From Mycteria americana (Eukaryota > Chordata > Aves > Ciconiiformes > Ciconiidae): a stretch of DNA of 64,000 nucleotides. The translations under genes were made by a program, and so were the position numbers. Each line of letters starts with the position of its first letter. The stretch's first letter is position 1. Shown piece by piece: positions 7,442-16,389 of the stretch. The notes beneath the pieces were generated by a model, which worked only from the letters and a program-made list of their open reading frames with translations, did not search any database and was not told the origin of the DNA. The stretch lies in contig NW_027445436.1 of assembly GCF_035582795.1 (NCBI RefSeq), positions 990,770-1,054,769 of the forward strand. Direction: 5' to 3'.

Positions 7442-8789
7442 GCCCAGAGAAAATATGTGGGTTACCTGGGCGAACAAAACAGGTCAACAAGCGTTTTGCC
7501 TCTCACTTGCGTCTGCTACAGAGCCTTTCCGGACGTGTCTACTAGGGGTACCAGGTTTTAAGGCAACTGACTTTAGTAGTTTTGCTACAAAAAACTGTAG
7601 TCGAGCTACCAATGTTAGTGGCTGCAGTGCCACACTCATCAATAGTCTAAATGTTACACTGCCGTGGGACCCCCAAGAGTTAAGCTTATTAGGATCAATG
7701 AGAAATGGCAATAAAACAAAAAATTGGACTCAAACTTGTTTTATATTTGGAGGACCCGCCTTTACTGGCACCAATTATTATAGAACATCTAACTGGATTG
7801 AGTGGACAAATGTCACGTCAAAAGAAAGGCGCTATAACGATTATTACGATCCAGCTGGTTATTGTGGGGACCAGGCAGCCCTAGGAGCCGAGACTAAGGG
7901 AGGGGTACCAATCTGGAACAATGGCACTCCAAAGGCCTTGCCTCCAGATGTTTTTTTAATATGTGGTGATAGAGCGTGGCAAGGTGTTCCACAGAACGTG
8001 TTTGGTGGGCCGTGCTATCTTGGAAAATTAACGTTATTAGCCCCAGATCAAAATTGGTGGAAAGATGTAAGAAATAAAACAATAGAAATCAAACATCGAA
8101 CCAAACGAGAAATCACGGGTCTTTCCCCGGATTGTGATGATGAACTTGCCCTCCTCAGTACCACTGAGAGAGTGTTCCTGTCCCTGTTCATACCTGGGGG
8201 GGCAGCAGGACGAGCCCTGAAACAGGTTGGGCAATTAGCCTGTTGGGCTAAAAAACAAGCAAAAGTCACCACCCAGGTAATAGAAACACTATTAGAGGAT
8301 CAAAATAGCTTACGCCACGCAATTTTGCAAAATAGAGCAGCAATTGATTTTTTATTATTAGCCCAAGGTCATGGTTGTGAGGATTTTGAAGGCATGTGTT
8401 GTATGAACCTGTCTGATCACAGTGAATCAATTCACAAACAACTACGATGGCTGAAAGAGCATGCCAACAAAATTCGACAAAATCAGGGGTTTTTTGATGA
8501 GTGGTTAACCAGTTTGTTTGGGTCCTTACCATCATGGCTAAAGGGTTTGTTAGCTGAGGGATTACGACTTTTAATAATTTTGGTTATCATAGGTCTGTGT
8601 TTTTGCGTAGCATGTAGCTGTGTCAAAAAGGCTTTTAGAACCATGATAAATCATGCCTGGATCGCTCAAAAACAAGAAGGGGGAATTGTGGAAGAATGGT
8701 TAAGTGAAAAAGGACACAGCTTAATTGATGTGAGCAATCCAGCCTTTGATGGGGCCTGGGAGCCAGAGATCAAGGTGAAATTCCCTTGA
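7359..8789 (+). CDS. env: Env glycoprotein (SU-TM), unit 1
   Basis: A 476-aa envelope precursor starting within pol. A hydrophobic stretch at about 10-24 is the signal peptide; M8 is an alternative start. SU is short (to residue 250), ends in a furin-type RTKR and has many N-x-S/T sequons. TM (251-476) contains the LQNRAAIDFLLL segment and a CX6CC motif (C340, C347, C348), the pattern of alpharetroviral and gamma-type envelopes, with SU-TM disulfide bonding expected. A membrane span lies at about 401-421. The 55-residue tail runs into the LTR: residues 444-476 and the stop are encoded by U3 of LTR 2. Intact, identical in all four units by translation. Confidence 0.94.
   Translation: MAHPTSKMNLPLIIGIVLPVVMSLHKIEPRENMWVTWANKTGQQAFCLSLASATEPFRTCLLGVPGFKATDFSSFATKNCSRATNVSGCSATLINSLNVTLPWDPQELSLLGSMRNGNKTKNWTQTCFIFGGPAFTGTNYYRTSNWIEWTNVTSKERRYNDYYDPAGYCGDQAALGAETKGGVPIWNNGTPKALPPDVFLICGDRAWQGVPQNVFGGPCYLGKLTLLAPDQNWWKDVRNKTIEIKHRTKREITGLSPDCDDELALLSTTERVFLSLFIPGGAAGRALKQVGQLACWAKKQAKVTTQVIETLLEDQNSLRHAILQNRAAIDFLLLAQGHGCEDFEGMCCMNLSDHSESIHKQLRWLKEHANKIRQNQGFFDEWLTSLFGSLPSWLKGLLAEGLRLLIILVIIGLCFCVACSCVKKAFRTMINHAWIAQKQEGGIVEEWLSEKGHSLIDVSNPAFDGAWEPEIKVKFP
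8671..8686 (+). other. Polypurine tract
   Basis: The purine run AAGAAGGGGGAAT sits directly before the TG of LTR 2, the expected plus-strand primer. It is inside the env coding sequence. Copies precede LTRs 3, 4 and 5 at 15835-15850, 22999-23014 and 30163-30178. Confidence 0.85.
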
Positions 8790-9070
8790 GAACAGCAGAA
8801 GGAGTACTTGGTAAAGCAAGATAAACGGGACTAAGCCTGGGAAAGTGCTGATAAGACCCCCTTTGTGAACAGTGCGTGAACGGCAACTTTGTACCAATCA
8901 TATAATAGTTTTAAGCGCGTGGACAAGTATAGTTATCCAATAGAATAGTCGCTGTTAGCGCGTGCTTTGCTTAGCATCTATATAAACCTGTTAAGTAATC
9001 TGAATAAAGGAGAACGACCATACTCATATTGAGATTCATCGTTACTCCGGGTCCGTCTCCCACTCCGACA
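8687..9070 (+). mobile_element. LTR 2 (shared by units 1 and 2)
   Basis: It serves as the 3' LTR of unit 1 and the 5' LTR of unit 2. TATA is at 8979-8986 and AATAAA at 9003-9008. It is preceded by the purine tract 8671-8686 and followed by a primer binding site. It has A at the variable site 8907. Confidence 0.95.
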
Positions 9071-9225
9071 TCTGGTAGCAGAGGATGCACCGATGAAATC
9101 TCCGTGACTGCGGTAAGCAGCTAGAGGAGGGGAGTTGGGAAACCACGGCTGAGGGAAGCGCTGCCTGGAGCAAGAAGCAGGGCAGACGCCGGTGTGAGGT
9201 CGCTCCTCACCTCTCAGGCGCAGTG

Positions 9226-11202
9226 ATGGAAACAGAAGCTGCGGCCACGTTGCTCACTGGAATCCTCTCTAAGAGAGGGATAGAAGCACCAGTGAAGCAG
9301 TTAATAAGGTTGATTAAATTGGGACAATGTTGGGGTCACTTTTCTGACACCTGCATGTTATTTTCCGTATCGGAATGGCGAGATTTTGGAGGAACAATGT
9401 GGCAGAAAACAATAGAGGGGGATAAAAAGGAAGAAAAGGAAATAAAGGCGGTTCGTGGACTCTGGAACACTGTCTTGGAAACTTTGAAAGCGATGAAGGC
9501 GGAGAGGGAAGTAGCTTGCGCTGCTGCCCAAATGTTAGGTCCGGGAGTGTCTAAAGATAAGCCCGAAATCAAACCGGGACCTATTGCGCGATTTTTTGGG
9601 CTGCCTGCCGTGAGAGGCGCGTCTGGAACTGTCTGTAAAAACGTTTCTGAACTGCGTGTTATGGCGGAATCAGTGCAGGAGCCAGAAAAGGCGGAAGTTC
9701 CAGTTAGCAGGGTTAATGCAAACTGTGAAGCGAATGCGGAAGTAGCTCCGCCAAAACCCCCTGGAGGGGCGGGAGCGACAAAACGTAACGACTTGGGCGG
9801 AGCAGCCTGCCGACTTCCCCCTGCAGCTCCGCCCAGTGAACCACCCTCCGCGCCTCCGTTGCCGCCCTCAACCTCGTTCTATCCGCCCCTACCCCCCTCT
9901 ACGGAATCCTCTGGAACTACCACACCATCTAGCGGGGAAGAGCTGCCACAATCCTCTGATGCCACTGCAAAAATGTTGCAAGCAGTTTTAAAACGTCTTG
10001 ATACTCTGGAATTACAAACAAAAAGGAAAGGAGAAGCTGTGCCTCCATGTTTAATGAACCTTCCAGCACTCCCTAAACCCACACGCTGGAGCGGTGTCAT
10101 CAAAGATGCAATTGTAGAAGGACAGTGGAAGCCTGTGGGGGGGGCTGAAGGCCCTATGACACTAGCGTTTCCAGTTGTGCAGAGAGACGGGCAAGGAAAG
10201 TGGGAGCCTCATGATTGGAAAATACTGCAACAAGCCCGAACCACCGTCTCCACATATGGATTAAAATCCGAGGCTACAAGACAAATTGTTAGTTGGATCT
10301 TTTCTGCCGACCTCATGTGTCCATATGATTGTCAAAACCTGATGAGACTGTTACTTACCCCAACACAGTATTTACTGTGGATGTCATCCTGGCAACAGCG
10401 AGCCATTAATGCTGCTGCTCAAAGACAAAGAGACGGGGACCCACTTCGTGGAATCACTGCGGATATGCTCGTAGGGCAAGGACCATACAGCGACTATCAA
10501 GTGCAGATAACTTTTCCAGCGAATATGCTACAATTGTCTGCTCAGCTAGCACTTGAGGCATTCCTTAGCCTACCGGGATCCAACGTTCCCTCCTTTAGTA
10601 ATCTCCAACAAGGAGCAACCGAGAAATACAGTAATTTTGTAGATCGGCTCTGGGAAGCTATCATGAATCATCCTGATTTATCAGAAGACAACAGACAACA
10701 AATGTTCAAAATATTAGCTTTTGATAATGCTAATAAGACAACAAGACAAATGCTAGCCAGTTTGCCCAAAGGAGCTGGAGTAGAGGAAATGCTTCTACGA
10801 GTAGAAAGAGCCGAAACACAACGACAGGGAAATACCGTTGCTGCTGCGGTCCAGGGAGCAGTTCGAGAAATAATGCAGCCACTAGTTGCAGTGGTGCAGA
10901 AAAAACAAGGCCCTACTCCCAAAGGAAAACCTCGCCGACCGCCAGGACAACCTTTTCGTGGCAGCTGCTTTCGCTGTGGGGAATCAGGCCACATGAAAAC
11001 GAATTGTCGTGCTGCAGTTTGGTGTGACCACTGCCAGAAAAACAATCATGCTACCAAGGCATGCTCGGGAAACTGGAAGCCGAGCGCGGAGAGAGGTCGC
11101 GCGCAGACACAAATGAACCCCCAAAACGGAACACGGGTTTTCTACAACAGTGCCTACCAGCCACCCGAGGAAGCCTGGGAGTCGACGTGGAAACCACAGT
11201 AG
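9226..11202 (+). CDS. gag: Gag polyprotein, unit 2
   Basis: 658 aa, domain for domain as unit 1 (proline-rich linker with PSAP, major homology region, two CCHC knuckles). It has Arg (CGG) at 11133-11135, shared with units 3 and 4. The frameshift site is 11067-11073. Confidence 0.95.
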   Translation: METEAAATLLTGILSKRGIEAPVKQLIRLIKLGQCWGHFSDTCMLFSVSEWRDFGGTMWQKTIEGDKKEEKEIKAVRGLWNTVLETLKAMKAEREVACAAAQMLGPGVSKDKPEIKPGPIARFFGLPAVRGASGTVCKNVSELRVMAESVQEPEKAEVPVSRVNANCEANAEVAPPKPPGGAGATKRNDLGGAACRLPPAAPPSEPPSAPPLPPSTSFYPPLPPSTESSGTTTPSSGEELPQSSDATAKMLQAVLKRLDTLELQTKRKGEAVPPCLMNLPALPKPTRWSGVIKDAIVEGQWKPVGGAEGPMTLAFPVVQRDGQGKWEPHDWKILQQARTTVSTYGLKSEATRQIVSWIFSADLMCPYDCQNLMRLLLTPTQYLLWMSSWQQRAINAAAQRQRDGDPLRGITADMLVGQGPYSDYQVQITFPANMLQLSAQLALEAFLSLPGSNVPSFSNLQQGATEKYSNFVDRLWEAIMNHPDLSEDNRQQMFKILAFDNANKTTRQMLASLPKGAGVEEMLLRVERAETQRQGNTVAAAVQGAVREIMQPLVAVVQKKQGPTPKGKPRRPPGQPFRGSCFRCGESGHMKTNCRAAVWCDHCQKNNHATKACSGNWKPSAERGRAQTQMNPQNGTRVFYNSAYQPPEEAWESTWKPQ

Positions 11203-11876
11203 ATGTCACCCTCGTTGACTCTAATGTCCAGAAAGTTCCCAGCAATGTTATAGGACCTCTTGTTCATCAAGAAAGCAACGTTGGAGGATTGCTACTAGGC
11301 CGGTCCTCCGCCGGTATACAAGGTCTCATCGTGTTACCTGGAGTAATCGACGCAGATTACACGGGTCGTATCTACATCATGGTCTATACTGTTTGTCCAC
11401 CAGTGTTTATTCCTAAAGGTAGTAAAATCGCACAAATAGTTGCTATTAGCAACCCATTGACCCATATGCCTCAATCAAATGTTCGACGGGGCAATCAAGG
11501 TTTCGGGTCCACTGGCCCTGCTGTTTGTTTTACAACAAAATTAAATCAGCGGCCAACAATGAAAATTACTATTACTCAACAGGGCACATCGCAACAAATT
11601 GATGCGATGTTAGATACTGGGGCGGATGTTACAATCATCAGCCGCAACATATGGCCTTCAAGTTGGCCAGTAGAATTACCAACATCAAGTATTGCAGGAG
11701 TTGGTGGACAATCAGTACCCTATATTAGCAAACATCCAATACATTTACAGTTTCCGGAGGGGCAGCATGCCACTCTTAAGGTGTATGTGTTGCCCTTGCC
11801 TGGGACGTTAGAAGCACTAATCGGGCGAGATGTGCTAAGTCAAATTGGAGCCGTTCTGACAACAAAGCATTTTTAG
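11061..11876 (+). CDS. pro: Pro: dUTPase plus protease, unit 2
   Basis: Read by -1 frameshift, effective start 11073. The dUTPase motifs and protease DTGAD are present. The one difference from unit 1 lies in the gag overlap, giving Thr instead of Met in this frame at 11133-11135. Confidence 0.93.
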   Translation: MLGKLEAERGERSRADTNEPPKRNTGFLQQCLPATRGSLGVDVETTVDVTLVDSNVQKVPSNVIGPLVHQESNVGGLLLGRSSAGIQGLIVLPGVIDADYTGRIYIMVYTVCPPVFIPKGSKIAQIVAISNPLTHMPQSNVRRGNQGFGSTGPAVCFTTKLNQRPTMKITITQQGTSQQIDAMLDTGADVTIISRNIWPSSWPVELPTSSIAGVGGQSVPYISKHPIHLQFPEGQHATLKVYVLPLPGTLEALIGRDVLSQIGAVLTTKHF

Positions 11877-11878
11877 TC

Positions 11879-14605
11879 ATGGGCACTGGGGAGCAGCCGC
11901 CCAACCCGTCACTTACATGGGTTACAAATGAGCCTGTGTGGGTTGACCAGTGGCCCATGACTAAAGAGCGACTGCAAATTGCCAAACAATTGGTTGCTGA
12001 ACAACTGGCAGCTGGACATATTAAGCCTTCTGTTAGTCCCTGGAACACTCCCATTTTTGTAATCCCGAAGAAAAGTGGAAAATGGCGACTTTTGCATGAC
12101 TTGCGTAAGGTCAATGACCAAATGCAATCTATGGGTGCGTTGCAGCCCGGAATGCCATCTCTCAGTATGTTACCACGCGGATGGCACATCTTGATAGTCG
12201 ACTTAAAAGACTGTTTTTTTACCATTCCACTGCACCCGCAAGACACTCAACGTTTCGCCTTCTCTGTGCCGACGATGAACAAGGCTGCACCGGCAGAGCA
12301 ATACGAATGGGTTGTTTTACCACAAGGAATGAAAAATTCACCCACATTGTGTCAATTGTATGTAGCGTGGGCGCTGCAACCACTTCGAGCCCAATGGTCA
12401 AATACGATAATTTATCATTATATGGACGATATTCTTTGCTGTCGAGAACAGCCATTCTCAGACGAGTCATTGCGCCAGCTCATCACCATATTAGCGAAAA
12501 AGGGGCTTGTCATTGCACCAGAGAAGGTGCAGCATACTGCCCCTTGGAAATATCTTGGGTGGTCTATTACAGACTCAAAAATCCGACCACAAAAAACAGA
12601 GCTTGTCACTCAACTGCATACCTTACATGACATCCAAACCTTGCTTGGGGACATTCAATGGGTTCGCAATTGTGTTGGTATTTCTAATACTGACATTGCA
12701 CCCCTGACTGCGTTATTGCGCGGGACAAATCCTGCGGACAAAGTGACATTAACAATGGAGCACCACTCGGTGCTACAGCAAATCATTCAAAAAATGCACG
12801 CAGCTTGGTCATCGCGCCGCATCTTACCACTGCCAATATCGTTAATCGTCTGTAATGGAAAAGACTCACCTTATGCAGTCATTTGTCAGTGGCAAAATAA
12901 GAAAGGGGAACTCACCTCAACCTTTCAATTAAATGCCACTGCCACTGCCAAATGCAAAGGACAAGGAGATATGTTCAATATTTTAGAATGGGTATTTTTA
13001 AGCGTACAACCAAAAAGGAGTATCCAAACACGAACTGAAGCAGTAGGCGAATTAATACGGAAAGGACGGTCACGAATTATAGAAATTAGTGGCCAGGAAC
13101 CAGAGGACATTAGTATACCTGTTAGTACTGTGGAGGTAGAGTGGTGGCTTCGTAATGCTGAGGCCATACAGAATGCCCTATTAGGCTACGGTGGTAAAAT
13201 ACACTCTCAACAACCACAAGGAAAATTATGGCAGATGTTAAGACGGAATCAGTGGATACAGAGATCCAAAGTAAGCAACAACCCATTACCAGATGGTGTC
13301 ACTGTGTATACAGATGCAGGCAAGCGCCTGCGGCGTGCAGCCTGTGTCTGGAAGGAAGGTGACAATTGGAAGCAGTATGTCATGGAGGGGCAGCCTCAAG
13401 ATTCCCTCCAGACTTTGGAACTGACTGCAGTAATTTGGGCTTTGACTAATTGGATAAATATTCCCTTAAATGTGGTAACTGACTCAATGTATGTGGCTGG
13501 AATAGTGCCACGTCTAGAAGATGCCCTATTACGGGAAACAACGAATCCTAGATTGGGGAGTTTATTTATCAGACTGCGGTCTGTATTAGGTCAACGTACA
13601 GCAGCCTGCTGTATCATCCATATTCGTAGCCATCAATTGGACCTTGGTCTTGGTCAAGGTAATCAGCTGGCTGACAGTCTGGTTAGTCCCGTGTGCCACG
13701 CACCTCCTATGGACAAATTTCAACAAGCTAGACAAAGTCATGAAAATTTCCACCAAAATGCTAAAGGTCTAAAAAGACAATTTAATTTAACGGAAAATGA
13801 AGCAAGAGGTATAATCCAGGCCTGTCCAAAATGTGGAAATCACGGTCCAGGCATAGGGTCTGGAGTGAATCCAAAAGGATTAAAAGCGTTAGAATTATGG
13901 CAGATGGATGTCACACATGTTCCCGAATTTGGTCGATTGAAATATTTGCATGTCACCATAGACACCTTTTCAAAAATGATATGGGCAACTGCGTTGCCTG
14001 GAGAAAAGGCGCATCATGTATGTAAACATTTGCTCGCTTGTTTTGCGGTGCTAGGTGTGCCTGAGCGTATCAAAACAGATAATGGGCCTGCTTATATTAG
14101 CCAAAAAGTTAGCGCATTTTTAGCAAAATGGGGAGTCAATCATGTTACAGGGATCCCACACTCGCCTACTGGTCAAGGACTAGTGGAGCGCACGCATCAA
14201 ATTTTGAAGGACTATCTAAATAAGCAAAAGGATATAGAGGTAGACCCTCAACAGAGGGTGCATCGTGTACTGTTTACACTGAACTTTCTCTGTCTTATGG
14301 GAGATAGAGAAGAACCGCCGGTAGTAATCCATCATCAGCACCTTAAATTTAATGATACAATGACACTACCACAATTTAAAGTAAATTACAAGGATCCTGC
14401 CTCTGGAATGTGGCTAGGGCCAGTCCCAGTTATATTTAATGGTCGAGGATATATGTGTGTTTCCACAGGTCGCGGTCCAGTGTGGGTGCCGAGCAGAAAC
14501 GTGAAGCCTGTTCTAACTCCTCATGGCTCATCCGACAAGCAAGATGAACCTACCCCTGATCATCGGGATAGTACTCCCGGTGGTGATGAGTCTTCACAAA
14601 ATTGA
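11879..14605 (+). CDS. pol: Pol: RT, RNase H, integrase, unit 2
   Basis: 908 codons with all RT, RNase H and integrase catalytic residues. It has Gln at residue 141 and a private synonymous change (GGT for GGC, glycine 494) at 13360. Confidence 0.95.
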   Translation: MGTGEQPPNPSLTWVTNEPVWVDQWPMTKERLQIAKQLVAEQLAAGHIKPSVSPWNTPIFVIPKKSGKWRLLHDLRKVNDQMQSMGALQPGMPSLSMLPRGWHILIVDLKDCFFTIPLHPQDTQRFAFSVPTMNKAAPAEQYEWVVLPQGMKNSPTLCQLYVAWALQPLRAQWSNTIIYHYMDDILCCREQPFSDESLRQLITILAKKGLVIAPEKVQHTAPWKYLGWSITDSKIRPQKTELVTQLHTLHDIQTLLGDIQWVRNCVGISNTDIAPLTALLRGTNPADKVTLTMEHHSVLQQIIQKMHAAWSSRRILPLPISLIVCNGKDSPYAVICQWQNKKGELTSTFQLNATATAKCKGQGDMFNILEWVFLSVQPKRSIQTRTEAVGELIRKGRSRIIEISGQEPEDISIPVSTVEVEWWLRNAEAIQNALLGYGGKIHSQQPQGKLWQMLRRNQWIQRSKVSNNPLPDGVTVYTDAGKRLRRAACVWKEGDNWKQYVMEGQPQDSLQTLELTAVIWALTNWINIPLNVVTDSMYVAGIVPRLEDALLRETTNPRLGSLFIRLRSVLGQRTAACCIIHIRSHQLDLGLGQGNQLADSLVSPVCHAPPMDKFQQARQSHENFHQNAKGLKRQFNLTENEARGIIQACPKCGNHGPGIGSGVNPKGLKALELWQMDVTHVPEFGRLKYLHVTIDTFSKMIWATALPGEKAHHVCKHLLACFAVLGVPERIKTDNGPAYISQKVSAFLAKWGVNHVTGIPHSPTGQGLVERTHQILKDYLNKQKDIEVDPQQRVHRVLFTLNFLCLMGDREEPPVVIHHQHLKFNDTMTLPQFKVNYKDPASGMWLGPVPVIFNGRGYMCVSTGRGPVWVPSRNVKPVLTPHGSSDKQDEPTPDHRDSTPGGDESSQN

Positions 14606-15953
14606 GCCCAGAGAAAATATGTGGGTTACCTGGGCGAACAAAACAGGTCAACAAGCGTTTTGCCTCTCACTTGCGTCTGCTACAGAGCCTTTCCGGACGT
14701 GTCTACTAGGGGTACCAGGTTTTAAGGCAACTGACTTTAGTAGTTTTGCTACAAAAAACTGTAGTCGAGCTACCAATGTTAGTGGCTGCAGTGCCACACT
14801 CATCAATAGTCTAAATGTTACACTGCCGTGGGACCCCCAAGAGTTAAGCTTATTAGGATCAATGAGAAATGGCAATAAAACAAAAAATTGGACTCAAACT
14901 TGTTTTATATTTGGAGGACCCGCCTTTACTGGCACCAATTATTATAGAACATCTAACTGGATTGAGTGGACAAATGTCACGTCAAAAGAAAGGCGCTATA
15001 ACGATTATTACGATCCAGCTGGTTATTGTGGGGACCAGGCAGCCCTAGGAGCCGAGACTAAGGGAGGGGTACCAATCTGGAACAATGGCACTCCAAAGGC
15101 CTTGCCTCCAGATGTTTTTTTAATATGTGGTGATAGAGCGTGGCAAGGTGTTCCACAGAACGTGTTTGGTGGGCCGTGCTATCTTGGAAAATTAACGTTA
15201 TTAGCCCCAGATCAAAATTGGTGGAAAGATGTAAGAAATAAAACAATAGAAATCAAACATCGAACCAAACGAGAAATCACGGGTCTTTCCCCGGATTGTG
15301 ATGATGAACTTGCCCTCCTCAGTACCACTGAGAGAGTGTTCCTGTCCCTGTTCATACCTGGGGGGGCAGCAGGACGAGCCCTGAAACAGGTTGGGCAATT
15401 AGCCTGTTGGGCTAAAAAACAAGCAAAAGTCACCACCCAGGTAATAGAAACACTATTAGAGGATCAAAATAGCTTACGCCACGCAATTTTGCAAAATAGA
15501 GCAGCAATTGATTTTTTATTATTAGCCCAAGGTCATGGTTGTGAGGATTTTGAAGGCATGTGTTGTATGAACCTGTCTGATCACAGTGAATCAATTCACA
15601 AACAACTACGATGGCTGAAAGAGCATGCCAACAAAATTCGACAAAATCAGGGGTTTTTTGATGAGTGGTTAACCAGTTTGTTTGGGTCCTTACCATCATG
15701 GCTAAAGGGTTTGTTAGCTGAGGGATTACGACTTTTAATAATTTTGGTTATCATAGGTCTGTGTTTTTGCGTAGCATGTAGCTGTGTCAAAAAGGCTTTT
15801 AGAACCATGATAAATCATGCCTGGATCGCTCAAAAACAAGAAGGGGGAATTGTGGAAGAATGGTTAAGTGAAAAAGGACACAGCTTAATTGATGTGAGCA
15901 ATCCAGCCTTTGATGGGGCCTGGGAGCCAGAGATCAAGGTGAAATTCCCTTGA
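14523..15953 (+). CDS. env: Env glycoprotein, unit 2
   Basis: 476 aa, translation identical to unit 1: RTKR cleavage site, CX6CC, one membrane span. Its last 33 codons and stop lie in LTR 3. Confidence 0.94.
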   Translation: MAHPTSKMNLPLIIGIVLPVVMSLHKIEPRENMWVTWANKTGQQAFCLSLASATEPFRTCLLGVPGFKATDFSSFATKNCSRATNVSGCSATLINSLNVTLPWDPQELSLLGSMRNGNKTKNWTQTCFIFGGPAFTGTNYYRTSNWIEWTNVTSKERRYNDYYDPAGYCGDQAALGAETKGGVPIWNNGTPKALPPDVFLICGDRAWQGVPQNVFGGPCYLGKLTLLAPDQNWWKDVRNKTIEIKHRTKREITGLSPDCDDELALLSTTERVFLSLFIPGGAAGRALKQVGQLACWAKKQAKVTTQVIETLLEDQNSLRHAILQNRAAIDFLLLAQGHGCEDFEGMCCMNLSDHSESIHKQLRWLKEHANKIRQNQGFFDEWLTSLFGSLPSWLKGLLAEGLRLLIILVIIGLCFCVACSCVKKAFRTMINHAWIAQKQEGGIVEEWLSEKGHSLIDVSNPAFDGAWEPEIKVKFP

Positions 15954-16234
15954 GAACAGCAGAAGGAGTACTTGGTAAAGCAAGATAAACGGGACTAAGC
16001 CTGGGAAAGTGCTGATAAGACCCCCTTTGTGAACAGTGCGTGAACGGCAACTTTGTACCAATCATATAATAGTTTTAAGCGCGTGGACAAGTATAGTTAT
16101 CCAATAGAATAGTCGCTGTTAGCGCGTGCTTTGCTTAGCATCTATATAAACCTGTTAAGTAATCTGAATAAAGGAGAACGACCATACTCATATTGAGATT
16201 CATCGTTACTCCGGGTCCGTCTCCCACTCCGACA
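15851..16234 (+). mobile_element. LTR 3 (shared by units 2 and 3)
   Basis: Identical by eye to LTR 2, including A at 16071. TATA is at 16143-16150 and AATAAA at 16167-16172. Confidence 0.95.
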
Positions 16235-16389
16235 TCTGGTAGCAGAGGATGCACCGATGAAATCTCCGTGACTGCGGTAAGCAGCTAGAGGAGGGGAGTT
16301 GGGAAACCACGGCTGAGGGAAGCGCTGCCTGGAGCAAGAAGCAGGGCAGACGCCGGTGTGAGGTCGCTCCTCACCTCTCAGGCGCAGTG

